A stretch of 64,000 nucleotides of DNA, from contig NZ_CP045740.1 in the NCBI RefSeq assembly GCF_009650765.1, positions 4,812,001 through 4,876,000 on the forward strand, read 5' to 3'. The stretch comes from Streptomyces sp. SUK 48 (lineage in GTDB: Bacteria > Actinomycetota > Actinomycetes > Streptomycetales > Streptomycetaceae). Position numbers and translations under genes: made by a program. Below are positions 10,054 to 18,080 of the stretch, in pieces. The notes under the pieces were generated by a model. The model was not told where the DNA came from. It did not search any database and saw nothing but the letters and a program-made list of their open reading frames with translations. Every line of letters begins with the position of its first letter. Position 1 is the stretch's first letter.

Positions 10054-10682
10054 ACGGGTCGACCTGGCCGGTCGTGCTGGTGGACGGCGAGGTCGTCCTG
10101 CGGCCGATAAAGCTGCGCGACCAGCGCGAGTGGCGCGAGGTGAACCGCCGCAACCGCGACTGGCTGCGCCCCTGGGAGGCCACGATCCCGCCGCCCACCC
10201 CGAGCGGCCCGGTCGCGCACCGGCCGACGTACCGGCAGATGGTCCGGCATCTGCGCCGCGAGGCGCAGGCGGGCCGGATGCTGCCGTTCGTCATCGAGTA
10301 CCAGGGGCGCCTGGTGGGGCAGTTGACGGTCGCCGGGATCACCTGGGGGTCGATGTGCTCCGGGCACATCGGCTACTGGGTGGACGAGTCGGTGGCCGGG
10401 CGCGGGGTGATGCCGACGGCCGTCGCGCTGGTGGTGGACCACTGTTTCCGCACCGTCGGACTGCACCGCATCGAGGTGTGCATCCGCCCCGAGAACCGGC
10501 CCAGCCGCCGGGTGGTGGAGAAGCTCGGATTCCGCGAGGAGGGGCTGCGGCCGCGCTACCTGCACATCGACGGCGCCTGGCGCGACCATCTGGTCTTCGC
10601 GATGACCGCCGAGGAGGTGCCGGACGGGCTGCTCGGACGGTGGCGGAGGGCACGATCGGCGGCACAAGGACCGAGAAATTGA
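10050..10682 (+). CDS. GNAT acetyltransferase, RimJ/RimL type
   Basis: Cytoplasmic N-acetyltransferase of about 210 residues, related to the ribosomal-protein N-terminal acetyltransferases. Motifs in order are VVLRPIKLRDQREWREV, GHIGYWVDESVAGRGVMPTAV (acetyl-CoA loop) and HRIEVCIRPENRPSRRVVEKLG. CTG 10050 is the probable start because GGGGGG lies just upstream and it overlaps the mogA stop (CTGA); GTG 10071 is the alternative. It matches the rimJ gene that lies between moeA and glpR in mycobacteria. Its real substrate is unknown, and a link to the neighbouring division factor is inference from gene order alone. Confidence 0.85.
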   Translation: MNGSTWPVVLVDGEVVLRPIKLRDQREWREVNRRNRDWLRPWEATIPPPTPSGPVAHRPTYRQMVRHLRREAQAGRMLPFVIEYQGRLVGQLTVAGITWGSMCSGHIGYWVDESVAGRGVMPTAVALVVDHCFRTVGLHRIEVCIRPENRPSRRVVEKLGFREEGLRPRYLHIDGAWRDHLVFAMTAEEVPDGLLGRWRRARSAAQGPRN

Positions 10683-10803
10683 ATATGCGTTCGAAATTCT
10701 GATCCTAAGGGTCGCAAAAAATGCTGGAAATATCAGCCAGATCGTGCGACACACCGGCTCAATTGGCGGATACCTTCGGTCAAACCCCTCTACCGTGTGA
10801 GTC

Positions 10804-11991
10804 GTGAGCAGCAGCGGCCTCATCTACGCAGTCATCGTCGGGGCCTGGGCCGCCTACTTGGTGCCGATGTGGCTCCGTAGGCAGGACGAGCTGAACGAGG
10901 CCCGTCCGACGGAACGCTTCAGCACCGCCATCCGGCTGCTTTCCGGACGGGCGGGGATGGAGCGCCGATACGCCAAGGACCTGCGGGCGCGCTCCACCGA
11001 CGAGGGGGAGCAGGGCGCCGTCGATCCGGACGCCGTCACCGATTCGGTGGACGTCCGGTCCTTCGCCATGCCTCCGACCCGCCGTCAGGTCACGGTGGAG
11101 GGCGAGCCCGAGGCGTCCCGCGACCCGGAATCCGACCGGGGCCACGCCGACCGGGGCCACGCCCCCGCGGTCCCGGCCCAGAAGCACGTACCGGCACCCC
11201 GGCGCGCCCCGTCGTCCCCCTCGGCGCAGGCGGCCGCGGCGCGGGCCCGGCGCACGAAGGTGCTCGCGCGCCGCCGGCGCACCACCGTGCTGCTCTTCCT
11301 CGCCTTCACCATCGGCGCGGTCGTCGCCGCCGTGGGCGGCCTCGCCTTCCTGTGGGCGCCCGCCGCGCCCGCCGTGCTCCTCAGCGCGTACATCGCCTAT
11401 CTGCGGTCCCAGGAACGGCGCCGGTTCGCCTTCCAGATGGACCGCCGCCACGCCGAGGCCGCCGCCCAGCGACTGCGTGAGCGCCAGCCGCGCCGGCGCG
11501 CGACCCCGGAGGCCGCCCGCGCCGCCGACGAACCGGAGGAGGTCACAGGGACCGACACGGACCCCGGCCTCTCCACGCTCGCCGCCGACCGGCGTGCCCT
11601 GGTCGAGCAGACCGACCACGCCGAGTGGGTCGACCAGCAGCGCGAGCGGCAGCGGCGGCCCGGACATGGCGACAGCTGGGACCCGGTGCCGGTGCCCCTG
11701 CCCACGTACGTGACCGCGCCGGTCGCGCCGCGGGCCACCGCCGGCGTCGACCTGGGCGGCCCGGACACCTGGAGCTCGGCGCGGTCCAGCTCGGTCGCCC
11801 CGGAGCAGGAGGCGGACCAGGCGCCCGTGGCCGGGGAGCGCGAGCCGGCGGCCGGCGCGGCGGACCGGCCGGCCGACGGCCGCGGCGGCGCGCGCCGCGC
11901 CGCCTCCGCCCGCCGCTCCCGTGAGCGCGGCCGTACGCCGCTCTTCGACCAGTACGAGGACGGCGACCGTCCGCGTGCCGCCAACGAGTGA
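10804..11991 (+). CDS. sepX: SepX/GlpR-type cell division membrane protein
   Basis: A 395-residue membrane protein. One span lies at the extreme N-terminus (SSSGLIYAVIVGAWAAYLVP), followed by the conserved MWLRRQDELNEARPTERFS. A charged cytoplasmic stretch then leads to two spans near residues 160-200 (TTVLLFLAFTIGAVVAAVGG and LWAPAAPAVLLSAYIAYL). The remainder is a long, disordered Arg/Ala/Glu-rich tail ending LFDQYEDGDRPRAANE. This layout, and the place after galU-moeA-rimJ, match SepX, needed for normal septation in Streptomyces, and its homologue GlpR, the receptor for the MoeA-like Glp. It lies 121 bp after the rimJ-like gene and starts GTG 10804, so it may have its own promoter. Assignment is by recalled family features and synteny. 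Confidence 0.75.
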   Translation: MSSSGLIYAVIVGAWAAYLVPMWLRRQDELNEARPTERFSTAIRLLSGRAGMERRYAKDLRARSTDEGEQGAVDPDAVTDSVDVRSFAMPPTRRQVTVEGEPEASRDPESDRGHADRGHAPAVPAQKHVPAPRRAPSSPSAQAAAARARRTKVLARRRRTTVLLFLAFTIGAVVAAVGGLAFLWAPAAPAVLLSAYIAYLRSQERRRFAFQMDRRHAEAAAQRLRERQPRRRATPEAARAADEPEEVTGTDTDPGLSTLAADRRALVEQTDHAEWVDQQRERQRRPGHGDSWDPVPVPLPTYVTAPVAPRATAGVDLGGPDTWSSARSSSVAPEQEADQAPVAGEREPAAGAADRPADGRGGARRAASARRSRERGRTPLFDQYEDGDRPRAANE

Positions 11992-12037
11992 CGGCCGTCG
12001 CATCCGGAAGCCGCCCCTGACCAGTTCGGGAACGGAT

Positions 12038-12067
12038 TTCCAAGCACCCCGATCAGGGTGCTAGAGT
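12038..12067 (+). promoter_or_regulatory. Candidate tRNA-Ala promoter
   Basis: TAGAGT at 12062-12067 is a good -10 element 14 bases before the tRNA. TTCCAA at 12038-12043, 18 bases further upstream, is a weak -35 candidate. A 7-bp inverted repeat (AGCACCC/GGGTGCT, 12043-12062) occupies the spacer and could also terminate the upstream sepX transcript. Confidence 0.5.
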
Positions 12068-12081
12068 TTCACTCGTTGCAA

Positions 12082-12155
12082 GGGCCTGTGGCGCAGTCCG
12101 GTAGCGCACCTCGTTCGCATCGAGGGGGCCAGGGGTTCGAATCCCCTCAGGTCCA
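12082..12155 (+). tRNA. tRNA-Ala (anticodon CGC)
   Basis: The cloverleaf folds fully. The acceptor stem GGGCCTG/CAGGTCC carries the G3:U70 pair that identifies alanine tRNAs. The anticodon stem CCTCG/CGAGG encloses loop TTCGCAT with anticodon CGC, which reads GCG codons. The T arm is AGGGG-TTCGAAT-CCCCT. The discriminator base is A and CCA is not encoded. A strong terminator follows directly. Confidence 0.95.
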
Positions 12156-12162
12156 CGCAGCT

Positions 12163-12196
12163 CAAAGCCCCGGTCGGGAAACCGACCGGGGCTTTG
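12163..12196 (+). terminator. tRNA transcript terminator
   Basis: A perfect 15-bp stem (12163-12177 with 12182-12196) is closed by a GAAA tetraloop and starts eight bases after the tRNA. The right arm ends in GGGGCTTTG, giving a short T run. Confidence 0.9.
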
Positions 12197-12331
12197 ACAT
12201 GTTGTACGACCGTTTCGCCGGACGCGTTGCCCGGCACGCCGTGGCGGGGCCTTCCCGGTGGCCGTGGCGGGGCCTTCGTGTCCGTCGCTCCGGCCCCGCC
12301 CGGGCCATAAACTCGGCCGCAGATTCTTCGG

Positions 12332-12808
12332 CTACAGGTCCTTCGCGAAGCAGCGGCTCTCCTCGTGGAAGCGGTAGAAACCGAACTTGGGGCAGAGCGT
12401 GTAGCCGCTGGAGGTGTACAGGGCGATGGCCTCCGGCTGCTTGGTGCCCGTCTCCAGGACCATCCGCCGGCGCCCCGCCGTGCGGGCGTCCTCCTCCAGG
12501 GCGCTCAGGATCCGGCGGGCCAGGCCCCGGCCGCGTACCTCCTCGATCACATACATGCGCTTCAGCTCGGCGTCGCCGTCCGAGTAGCCCTCGTCGTTGC
12601 GCTCCTGGCTGCGCCAGCCGCCGGTGGCCACCGGGCGGTCGGCCTCGTCGTACGCGATCAGGTAGACACCCCGGGGCGGGAGGAAGTCCTGCGGGGTGAG
12701 GAAGGTTTCATCGCCGGCGTCGCCGTAACGGAGGGCGTATTCGGCCTGCACCGCGTCGTTGAGCTTCATGGCGTCGGGGTGGTCGAAACCTACGCGGCGA
12801 ATGTTCAT
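12332..12808 (-). CDS. GNAT family N-acetyltransferase
   Basis: A 158-residue GNAT-fold protein starting MNIRRVGFDHPDAMKLND. The acetyl-CoA-binding region reads LKRMYVIEEVRGRGLARRIL (the R-G-R-G-L-A pyrophosphate loop), followed by RRMVLETGTKQPEAIALYTS and the family-typical aromatic C-terminus. It is a small-molecule or protein acetyltransferase of unknown substrate. It starts 76 bp from the divergent xth gene, so the two share a short promoter region. Confidence 0.82.
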   Translation of the reverse strand: MNIRRVGFDHPDAMKLNDAVQAEYALRYGDAGDETFLTPQDFLPPRGVYLIAYDEADRPVATGGWRSQERNDEGYSDGDAELKRMYVIEEVRGRGLARRILSALEEDARTAGRRRMVLETGTKQPEAIALYTSSGYTLCPKFGFYRFHEESRCFAKDL

Positions 12809-12884
12809 CTGGGCATCGCGCTTCCGTGCGGGTGGGACCCCTCGCTCGTGAGGGCTTCGTCCAGTGTGCCGGTATCGTGCTCCG

Positions 12885-13688
12885 GTGCTGACTGTGACCT
12901 CGGTGAACGTGAATGGGCTGCGGGCCGCCGCCAAGAAGGGCTTCGTGCCGTGGCTGGCCGGGACGGAGGCGGACGTCGTCTGCCTCCAGGAGGTGCGCGC
13001 CGAGCCGCACCAGCTGCCCGAGGAGGTGCGCGAGCCCGAGGGCTGGCATGTGGTGCACGCCCCGGCGGCCGCCAAGGGGCGTGCGGGCGTCTCCCTGTAC
13101 ACCCGGCGTGAGCCCGACCGGGTGCGGATCGGCTTCGGGTCCGCCGAGTTCGACGGCAGCGGGCGCTATGTCGAGGCCGACCTGCCCGGCGTCACCGTCG
13201 CCTCCCTCTACCTTCCCTCCGGCGAGGTCGGCACCGAGCGGCAGGACGAGAAGATCCGCTTCATGGGGGAGTTCCTCGATCACCTCAAGGCGCTGCGCGA
13301 ACGCGCCGCCGCCGGGGGCCGCGAGGTGGTCGTCTGCGGCGACTGGAACATCGCCCACCGCGAGGCCGACCTCAAGAACTGGCGCGGCAACACCAAGAAC
13401 TCCGGCTTCCTGCCCGAGGAACGCTCCTGGCTGGGCCGGGTCCTCGCCCCGGCGGACGGCGGCTACGTCGACGTCGTACGGGCCCTGCACCCGGACGTCG
13501 ACGGCCCGTACACGTGGTGGTCGTACCGGGGGCGGGCGTTCGACAACGACTCCGGATGGCGCATCGACTACCAGCTGGCCACCCCGGGCCTCGCCGCGCG
13601 GGCGCTCAAGGCGCGCGTCGAGCGGGCCGCCTCGCACGCCGAGCGCTGGTCCGACCACGCGCCGGTGACCGTCACCTACGGCGCTTAG
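12885..13688 (+). CDS. xth: Exodeoxyribonuclease III family AP endonuclease
   Basis: Cytoplasmic DNA-repair enzyme that cuts at abasic sites and removes 3' blocks (EEP fold). The 267-residue protein has the family motifs in order: TVTSVNVNGLRAA, CLQEVRAEPHQ (metal-binding Glu), SLYLPSGEVG, VVCGDWNIAHREADL (catalytic Asp/Asn), GWRIDYQLATP and WSDHAPVTV (catalytic Asp-His). GTG 12885 begins the conserved core directly; the ATG at 12864 would add only seven residues. It is probably monocistronic. Confidence 0.92.
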   Translation: MLTVTSVNVNGLRAAAKKGFVPWLAGTEADVVCLQEVRAEPHQLPEEVREPEGWHVVHAPAAAKGRAGVSLYTRREPDRVRIGFGSAEFDGSGRYVEADLPGVTVASLYLPSGEVGTERQDEKIRFMGEFLDHLKALRERAAAGGREVVVCGDWNIAHREADLKNWRGNTKNSGFLPEERSWLGRVLAPADGGYVDVVRALHPDVDGPYTWWSYRGRAFDNDSGWRIDYQLATPGLAARALKARVERAASHAERWSDHAPVTVTYGA

Positions 13689-13698
13689 TCCCGTTCAG

Positions 13699-13743
13699 CC
13701 GTTTACTCCCCCCTTGCTCCCCTTACTCCCTCTTACTCCCCTT
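13699..13743. repeat. Short tandem TTACTCCC repeats between convergent genes
   Basis: TTACTCCC occurs at 13703-13710, 13723-13730 and 13733-13740, with a degenerate copy (TTGCTCCCC) between them. The last copy contains the stop codon of the MerR gene. No hairpin forms, so this is not an obvious terminator. Confidence 0.6.
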
Positions 13744-14410
13744 TATTGAGCTGCCGGTCCATCGCCAGGGACAGTTCCGCTTCCACCACGCTGCGGGCGA
13801 GGGGGCGCAGGCGGTGGAGGTCCTCCTCCGGGGCGTGCCGGAGGATCAGGTCGGAGAAGAGGGTGGCCAGGGCCTCGGCGTGTTCGCGGACGCGGGCGCC
13901 GGCGGTCAGGACCTCGGCGAGCGGGATGCCCTCGCGGACCAGGGCGGAGGAGACGTCCAGCAGGCGCCGGCTGATGTGCACGATCTTGTCGCCGTCGGTG
14001 CCCAGGTAGCCCAGCTCCATCGCGGCGGCCAGGTTCTCCGGGGTGACCTCGCCCTCGAAGCGGGCGGCCAGTTCCTCCGGGGTGAGGCGGATCGGCTCCT
14101 CCTCGGTGGGGGCGCCGACGCCGAGCAGGTCGGCGACGTCCCGGCCCTGGTCCAGGGCCTCGGCCAGCTCCGCGATGCCGGTCAGGGTGTGGCCGCGCTC
14201 CAGCAGGGCGCCGATGGTACGCAGCCGGGCCAGGTGGTGGTCGTCGTACCAGGCGATACGGCCCTCGCGGCGGGGCGGCGGCAGCAGCTTGCGTTCGCGG
14301 TAGAAGCGCAGGGTGCGCACGGTGATGCCGGCCCGTCGCGCCAGCTCCTCCGTGCGGTACTCGCGCGGGCCCCGACGGGCTGCCTCCGGGTGTTCGGTGT
14401 CTGCTGCCAC
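13733..14410 (-). CDS. MerR family transcriptional regulator
   Basis: A 225-residue regulator. The N-terminal MerR winged helix-turn-helix occupies about residues 18-85 (YRTEELARRAGITVRTLRFY, then KLLPPPRREGRIAWYDDHHL and LRTIGALLERGHTLTGIAEL). A longer effector domain rich in helices follows, without cysteine pairs for metal sensing, so an organic ligand is more likely. It is divergent from the monooxygenase-hydrolase-dehydrogenase operon and is the obvious candidate to control it. The intervening region contains several palindromes that could be its operator. Confidence 0.88.
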   Translation of the reverse strand: MAADTEHPEAARRGPREYRTEELARRAGITVRTLRFYRERKLLPPPRREGRIAWYDDHHLARLRTIGALLERGHTLTGIAELAEALDQGRDVADLLGVGAPTEEEPIRLTPEELAARFEGEVTPENLAAAMELGYLGTDGDKIVHISRRLLDVSSALVREGIPLAEVLTAGARVREHAEALATLFSDLILRHAPEEDLHRLRPLARSVVEAELSLAMDRQLNKGE

Positions 14411-14427
14411 GCCCGAAGCCTATGGTG

Positions 14428-14512
14428 TACCGCCGGTAACTTTCCTTCCCGCGCCCCCTACCGCTCGGTACGGAGCTGCTCTACAGTCCCATCGTGCCAG
14501 TGTTCACTGGCA
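14428..14512. promoter_or_regulatory. Three palindromes in MerR/monooxygenase divergent promoter
   Basis: TACCG-C-CGGTA lies at 14428-14438 and TACCG-CT-CGGTA at 14459-14470; both are perfect inverted repeats with the same arms. A third, longer palindrome TGCCAGTG-TT-CACTGGCA lies at 14495-14512, just downstream of a -10-like TACAGT (14482-14487) and upstream of the ribosome-binding site of the monooxygenase gene. The first pair fits a MerR-type site; the third is in a roadblock position typical of TetR-type repressors. Confidence 0.55.
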
Positions 14513-14556
14513 GCATCGACGGGCGGCATTTCAAGGCGAGGCGTGGAGGCTCCGGG

Positions 14557-16158
14557 ATGGCCGAGCACGAGCATGTGAGGGTGGCGGTGATCGGGTCCGG
14601 CTTCGGCGGGCTGGGCGCCGCCGTGCGGCTGCGCCGCGAGGGGATCACCGATTTCGTCGTACTGGAACGGGCCGAGGACGTCGGCGGCACCTGGCGGGAC
14701 AACAGCTACCCCGGGTGCGCCTGCGACGTGCCCTCCCACCTGTACTCCTTCTCCTTCGCGCCCAACCCCGAGTGGCCGCGCACCTTCTCCGGGCAGCAAC
14801 ACATCCGCGCCTATCTGGAGCACGTCACCGATGTCTTCGGACTGCGCCCGCAGATCCGCTTCGGCGCCGAGGTCAAGCTGCTCAGCTGGGACCGGGAGAA
14901 CCTGCGCTGGCACATCGAGACCTCGCGCGGCGCGCTGACCGCCGACGTCGTCGTCTCCGCCACCGGACCGCTGTCCGACCCGAAGGTGCCCGACATCCCG
15001 GGCCTGGACTCCTTCCCCGGCAAGGTGTTCCACTCCGCCCGCTGGGACCACGACTACGACCTGCGCGGCAAGCGCGTGGCCATGGTCGGCACCGGCGCCT
15101 CCGCCATCCAGATCGTGCCCGCCATCCAGCCGCAGGTCGGCCGGCTCACCCTCTTCCAGCGCACCCCGCCCTGGGTGATGCCCCGGGTGGACCGCGCGAT
15201 CAGCCCCGCCGAGCGCTGGCTGCACCGCGCCCTGCCGCTGACCACCCAGCTGCGCCGCGGCCTGCTGTGGGGCATCCGGGAGCTCCAGGTGCAGGCGTTC
15301 ACCAAGCGCCCCGACGAACTCGGCCTGGTCGAGCAGCTCGCCAAGCGCAACATCGCCCGCGCGGTCAAGGACCCGGCCCTGCGCGCCCGGCTCACCCCCG
15401 ACTACCGCATCGGCTGCAAGCGGATCCTGCTCTCCAACACCTACTACCCGGCGCTGGCCCGGCCCAATGTGGACGTCGTCGCCAGCGGGCTCAGCGAGGT
15501 GCGGGGCTCGACCCTGGTCGCCGCCGACGGCACCGAGACCGAGGCCGACGCGATCGTCTTCGGCACGGGCTTCCACGTCACGGACATGCCGATCGCCGAG
15601 CGGGTGGTCGGCGCGGAGGGCGTCACGCTCGCCGAGTCGTGGAAGGGCGGCATGCAGGCGCTGCGCGGCGCCACCGCCGCCGGGTTCCCGAACTTCATGA
15701 CGGTCATCGGGCCCAACACCGGTCTCGGCAACTCCTCGATGATCCTCATGATCGAGTCCCAGCTGAACTACATGGCCGACTATCTGCGCCAGCTCGGCGT
15801 CCTCGGCGGCCGTACCGCCCTCGACGCCCGGCCCGGCGCCGTCGCGGCCTGGAACCACAAGGTCCAGGAGCGGATGCGGCGGACCGTGTGGAACACCGGC
15901 GGCTGCACGAGCTGGTACCTCGACGCCAGTGGCCGCAACACCACCGTGTGGCCCGGTACGACGACCGAGTTCCGGCGCGCGACCCGGCAGGTGGACCTCG
16001 GGGAGTACGAGGTGATCCGGGCCGCCGGGACGCGGGAGACACCCGAGGGCGCGAAGGCCCCCGGGGACGCGAAGGCTCCCGAGGGCGCGAAGAACGCCAA
16101 GTCCCGCGAGAACGCGCAGGCTTCGGAGGCTTCCCCGGCCGACGAGGTCGCCGCATGA
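14557..16158 (+). CDS. Flavin-containing monooxygenase, Baeyer-Villiger type
   Basis: FAD- and NADPH-dependent monooxygenase of 533 residues. The FAD Rossmann motif VIGSGFGGLGAAV is near residue 14, and a second, NADPH-type motif VGTGASAIQIVPAI is near 180. Between them FPGKVFHSARW matches the Baeyer-Villiger fingerprint FxGxxxHxxxW exactly, followed by Asp. ATG 14557 is preferred because GGAGG lies seven bases upstream; GTG 14494 would add 21 unlikely residues. The tail is a Glu/Gly/Ala/Lys repeat (EGAKAPGDAKAPEGAK). It heads an operon with a hydrolase and a dehydrogenase, like the mycobacterial mymA region. Predicted role: oxidising a ketone to an ester. Confidence 0.88.
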   Translation: MAEHEHVRVAVIGSGFGGLGAAVRLRREGITDFVVLERAEDVGGTWRDNSYPGCACDVPSHLYSFSFAPNPEWPRTFSGQQHIRAYLEHVTDVFGLRPQIRFGAEVKLLSWDRENLRWHIETSRGALTADVVVSATGPLSDPKVPDIPGLDSFPGKVFHSARWDHDYDLRGKRVAMVGTGASAIQIVPAIQPQVGRLTLFQRTPPWVMPRVDRAISPAERWLHRALPLTTQLRRGLLWGIRELQVQAFTKRPDELGLVEQLAKRNIARAVKDPALRARLTPDYRIGCKRILLSNTYYPALARPNVDVVASGLSEVRGSTLVAADGTETEADAIVFGTGFHVTDMPIAERVVGAEGVTLAESWKGGMQALRGATAAGFPNFMTVIGPNTGLGNSSMILMIESQLNYMADYLRQLGVLGGRTALDARPGAVAAWNHKVQERMRRTVWNTGGCTSWYLDASGRNTTVWPGTTTEFRRATRQVDLGEYEVIRAAGTRETPEGAKAPGDAKAPEGAKNAKSRENAQASEASPADEVAA

Positions 16159-17105
16159 GCCGCCCCCGCGCCACCAGCATGACCTCCGGCGCCTACGCCC
16201 CGCCCGTCCCGTCCCGGGAACTCACCGTCCCCTCCACCGACGGCGCGCGGCTGTACGCCGAGGTGCACGGGCCCGAGGACGCGCCCCCAGTCGTCCTCTC
16301 CCACGGCTGGACCTGCTCGACCGCCTTCTGGGCCGCGCAGATCCGGGAACTGGCCGGTGACCACCGGGTGATCGTCTACGACCAGCGGGGCCACGGGCGC
16401 AGCCCCGTGAGCCCCGTGTGCACCACCCGCGCGCTCGCGGACGACCTGGAGGCGGTGCTCGCCGCGACCCTCGCGGACGGCGAACAGGCCCTGATCGTGG
16501 GGCACTCGATGGGCGGCATGACGGTCATGGCGGCGGCCGGGCGGCCCCGCTTCCGCGCCCACGCGGCCGCCGTCCTGCTGGCCAGCACCGGCAGTTCGCG
16601 GCTGGTCGCCGAGGCCCGGGTGCTGCCGCTGCGCGAGGGACCGCTGCGCACCCGGCTCAGCGCGGGCGTCCTCGGCTCGCGCGCCCCGCTCGGACCGGTC
16701 ACACCGCTCGCCAGGCGGATTCTCAAGTACGGCACGATGGGCGCCCGTTCGACACCGGAGATGGTGGAGGCGTGCGCGCGGATCGTGCACGGCTGCCCGA
16801 CCGGGGCCCGGCACGCCTGGTCCCAGGTGCTCGCCTCGCTCGATCTCGACCACGGCGTACGGCGGCTGGACCTGCCCACCGCGGTCCTGCACGGCACGGC
16901 CGACCGTCTCGTGCCGCCGGTGCACGCGCACGCCCTGGTCGCCGAACTCCCGCGCTGCGCCGGACTCACCGAGCTGCCCGGCGCCGGCCACATGACCCCG
17001 GTCGAGGAGCCCGAGCGGGTCACGGGCCGCATCCGGGACCTCGTCAGCACGTATGTCACGGGGGCCGGCGAGCCCGCTCCCCAGCCGATCAAGGAGGGCG
17101 CATGA
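16155..17105 (+). CDS. Alpha/beta hydrolase
   Basis: A 316-residue alpha/beta-hydrolase. The nucleophile elbow is GHSMGG (Ser near residue 117), the oxyanion region is VVLSHGWTCSTAF, the acid is Asp in HGTADRLVPP and the base is His in GAGHMTPVEEP. It starts in a four-base overlap with the monooxygenase stop and ends in a four-base overlap with the next gene, so all three should be made together. In context it may hydrolyse the ester made by the monooxygenase. Related enzymes include LipR-type esterases and haloperoxidase-like hydrolases; substrate unknown. Confidence 0.88.
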   Translation: MSRPRATSMTSGAYAPPVPSRELTVPSTDGARLYAEVHGPEDAPPVVLSHGWTCSTAFWAAQIRELAGDHRVIVYDQRGHGRSPVSPVCTTRALADDLEAVLAATLADGEQALIVGHSMGGMTVMAAAGRPRFRAHAAAVLLASTGSSRLVAEARVLPLREGPLRTRLSAGVLGSRAPLGPVTPLARRILKYGTMGARSTPEMVEACARIVHGCPTGARHAWSQVLASLDLDHGVRRLDLPTAVLHGTADRLVPPVHAHALVAELPRCAGLTELPGAGHMTPVEEPERVTGRIRDLVSTYVTGAGEPAPQPIKEGA

Positions 17106-17986
17106 GCAGGGTCGATCTGGAGGGACAGGTCGCGGTCGTCACCGGAGCGGCGCGCGGCGTCGGCGAGTTGCTCGCCCGCAAGCTCTCCGCGCGCGGAGCG
17201 AAGGTGGCGCTGGTCGGCCTGGAGGAGGAGGCCCTCAAGGAGGTCTCCGGGCGGCTGCACAGCGAGAGCGCCCACTGGTACGCCGATGTCACCGACCACG
17301 AGGCGATGGCCCGGGTGGCGCGGGAGGTGAAGGCGCGGTTCGGGAAGGTCGACATCGTGGTCGCCAACGCCGGTGTGGCGACGGGCGGTCCGTTCATCGA
17401 CTCCGACCCGGACGCCTGGCGGCGGGTGATCGAGGTCAACCTCATCGGCTCGGCGGTGACCGCCCGCGCGTTCCTGCCGGTGCTGGTCGAGAGCCGGGGC
17501 TATCTGCTCCAGATCGCCTCGCTCGCGGCGATCACCCCGGCGCCGATGATGACCGCGTACTGCGCCTCCAAGTCCGGCGTGGAGGCGTACGCGCACAGCC
17601 TGCGGGCCGAGGTCGGCTATCAGGGGGTGCGGGTCGGCGTCGGGTATCTGTCCTGGACCGACACCGACATGGTGCGCGGGGCCGATCAGGACGACGTCAT
17701 GCGGGAGTTGCGGCAGCGGCTGCCGTGGCCGTCGAACAAGACGTATCCGCTGGGGCCCGCGGTGGACCGGATCGTCGCGGGGATCGAGCGGCGTTCCTCG
17801 CAGGTGTACGCGCAGTGGTGGCTGCGGGGCATGCAGAGCGTGCGCGGGTATCTCCCGGGGCTCATCGGGTCGGTGGGGCAGCGGGAGATGAAGCGGTTCG
17901 GGCCGCGCCTCGAAGGGATGCGGTCCGGGCTGGTCGGCGCGGGCGGGGCGGCGGACGAGGCGGCGCGGGTCACGGTACGTGACTGA
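17102..17986 (+). CDS. Short-chain dehydrogenase/reductase
   Basis: A 294-residue classical SDR. The dinucleotide motif TGAARGVG lies near residue 15, NAG near 88, the catalytic Ser in LLQIASLAAI and the Tyr-x3-Lys in YCASK. The extended C-terminus (WWLRGMQSVRGYLPG onward) resembles membrane-associated mycobacterial SDRs such as SadH. It is the last gene of the monooxygenase operon, with a four-base overlap. Predicted to interconvert a secondary alcohol and the ketone used by the monooxygenase; direction and substrate are inference. Confidence 0.85.
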   Translation: MSRVDLEGQVAVVTGAARGVGELLARKLSARGAKVALVGLEEEALKEVSGRLHSESAHWYADVTDHEAMARVAREVKARFGKVDIVVANAGVATGGPFIDSDPDAWRRVIEVNLIGSAVTARAFLPVLVESRGYLLQIASLAAITPAPMMTAYCASKSGVEAYAHSLRAEVGYQGVRVGVGYLSWTDTDMVRGADQDDVMRELRQRLPWPSNKTYPLGPAVDRIVAGIERRSSQVYAQWWLRGMQSVRGYLPGLIGSVGQREMKRFGPRLEGMRSGLVGAGGAADEAARVTVRD

Positions 17987-18080
17987 TCCACATGCGGAGC
18001 GTGGTGGGGCGTGTGAATCTGGTCGTGGCCCCGCTGAGGGGCCGACTCCCCACTCTCACTCACCACAGGAGTGAACCCAC

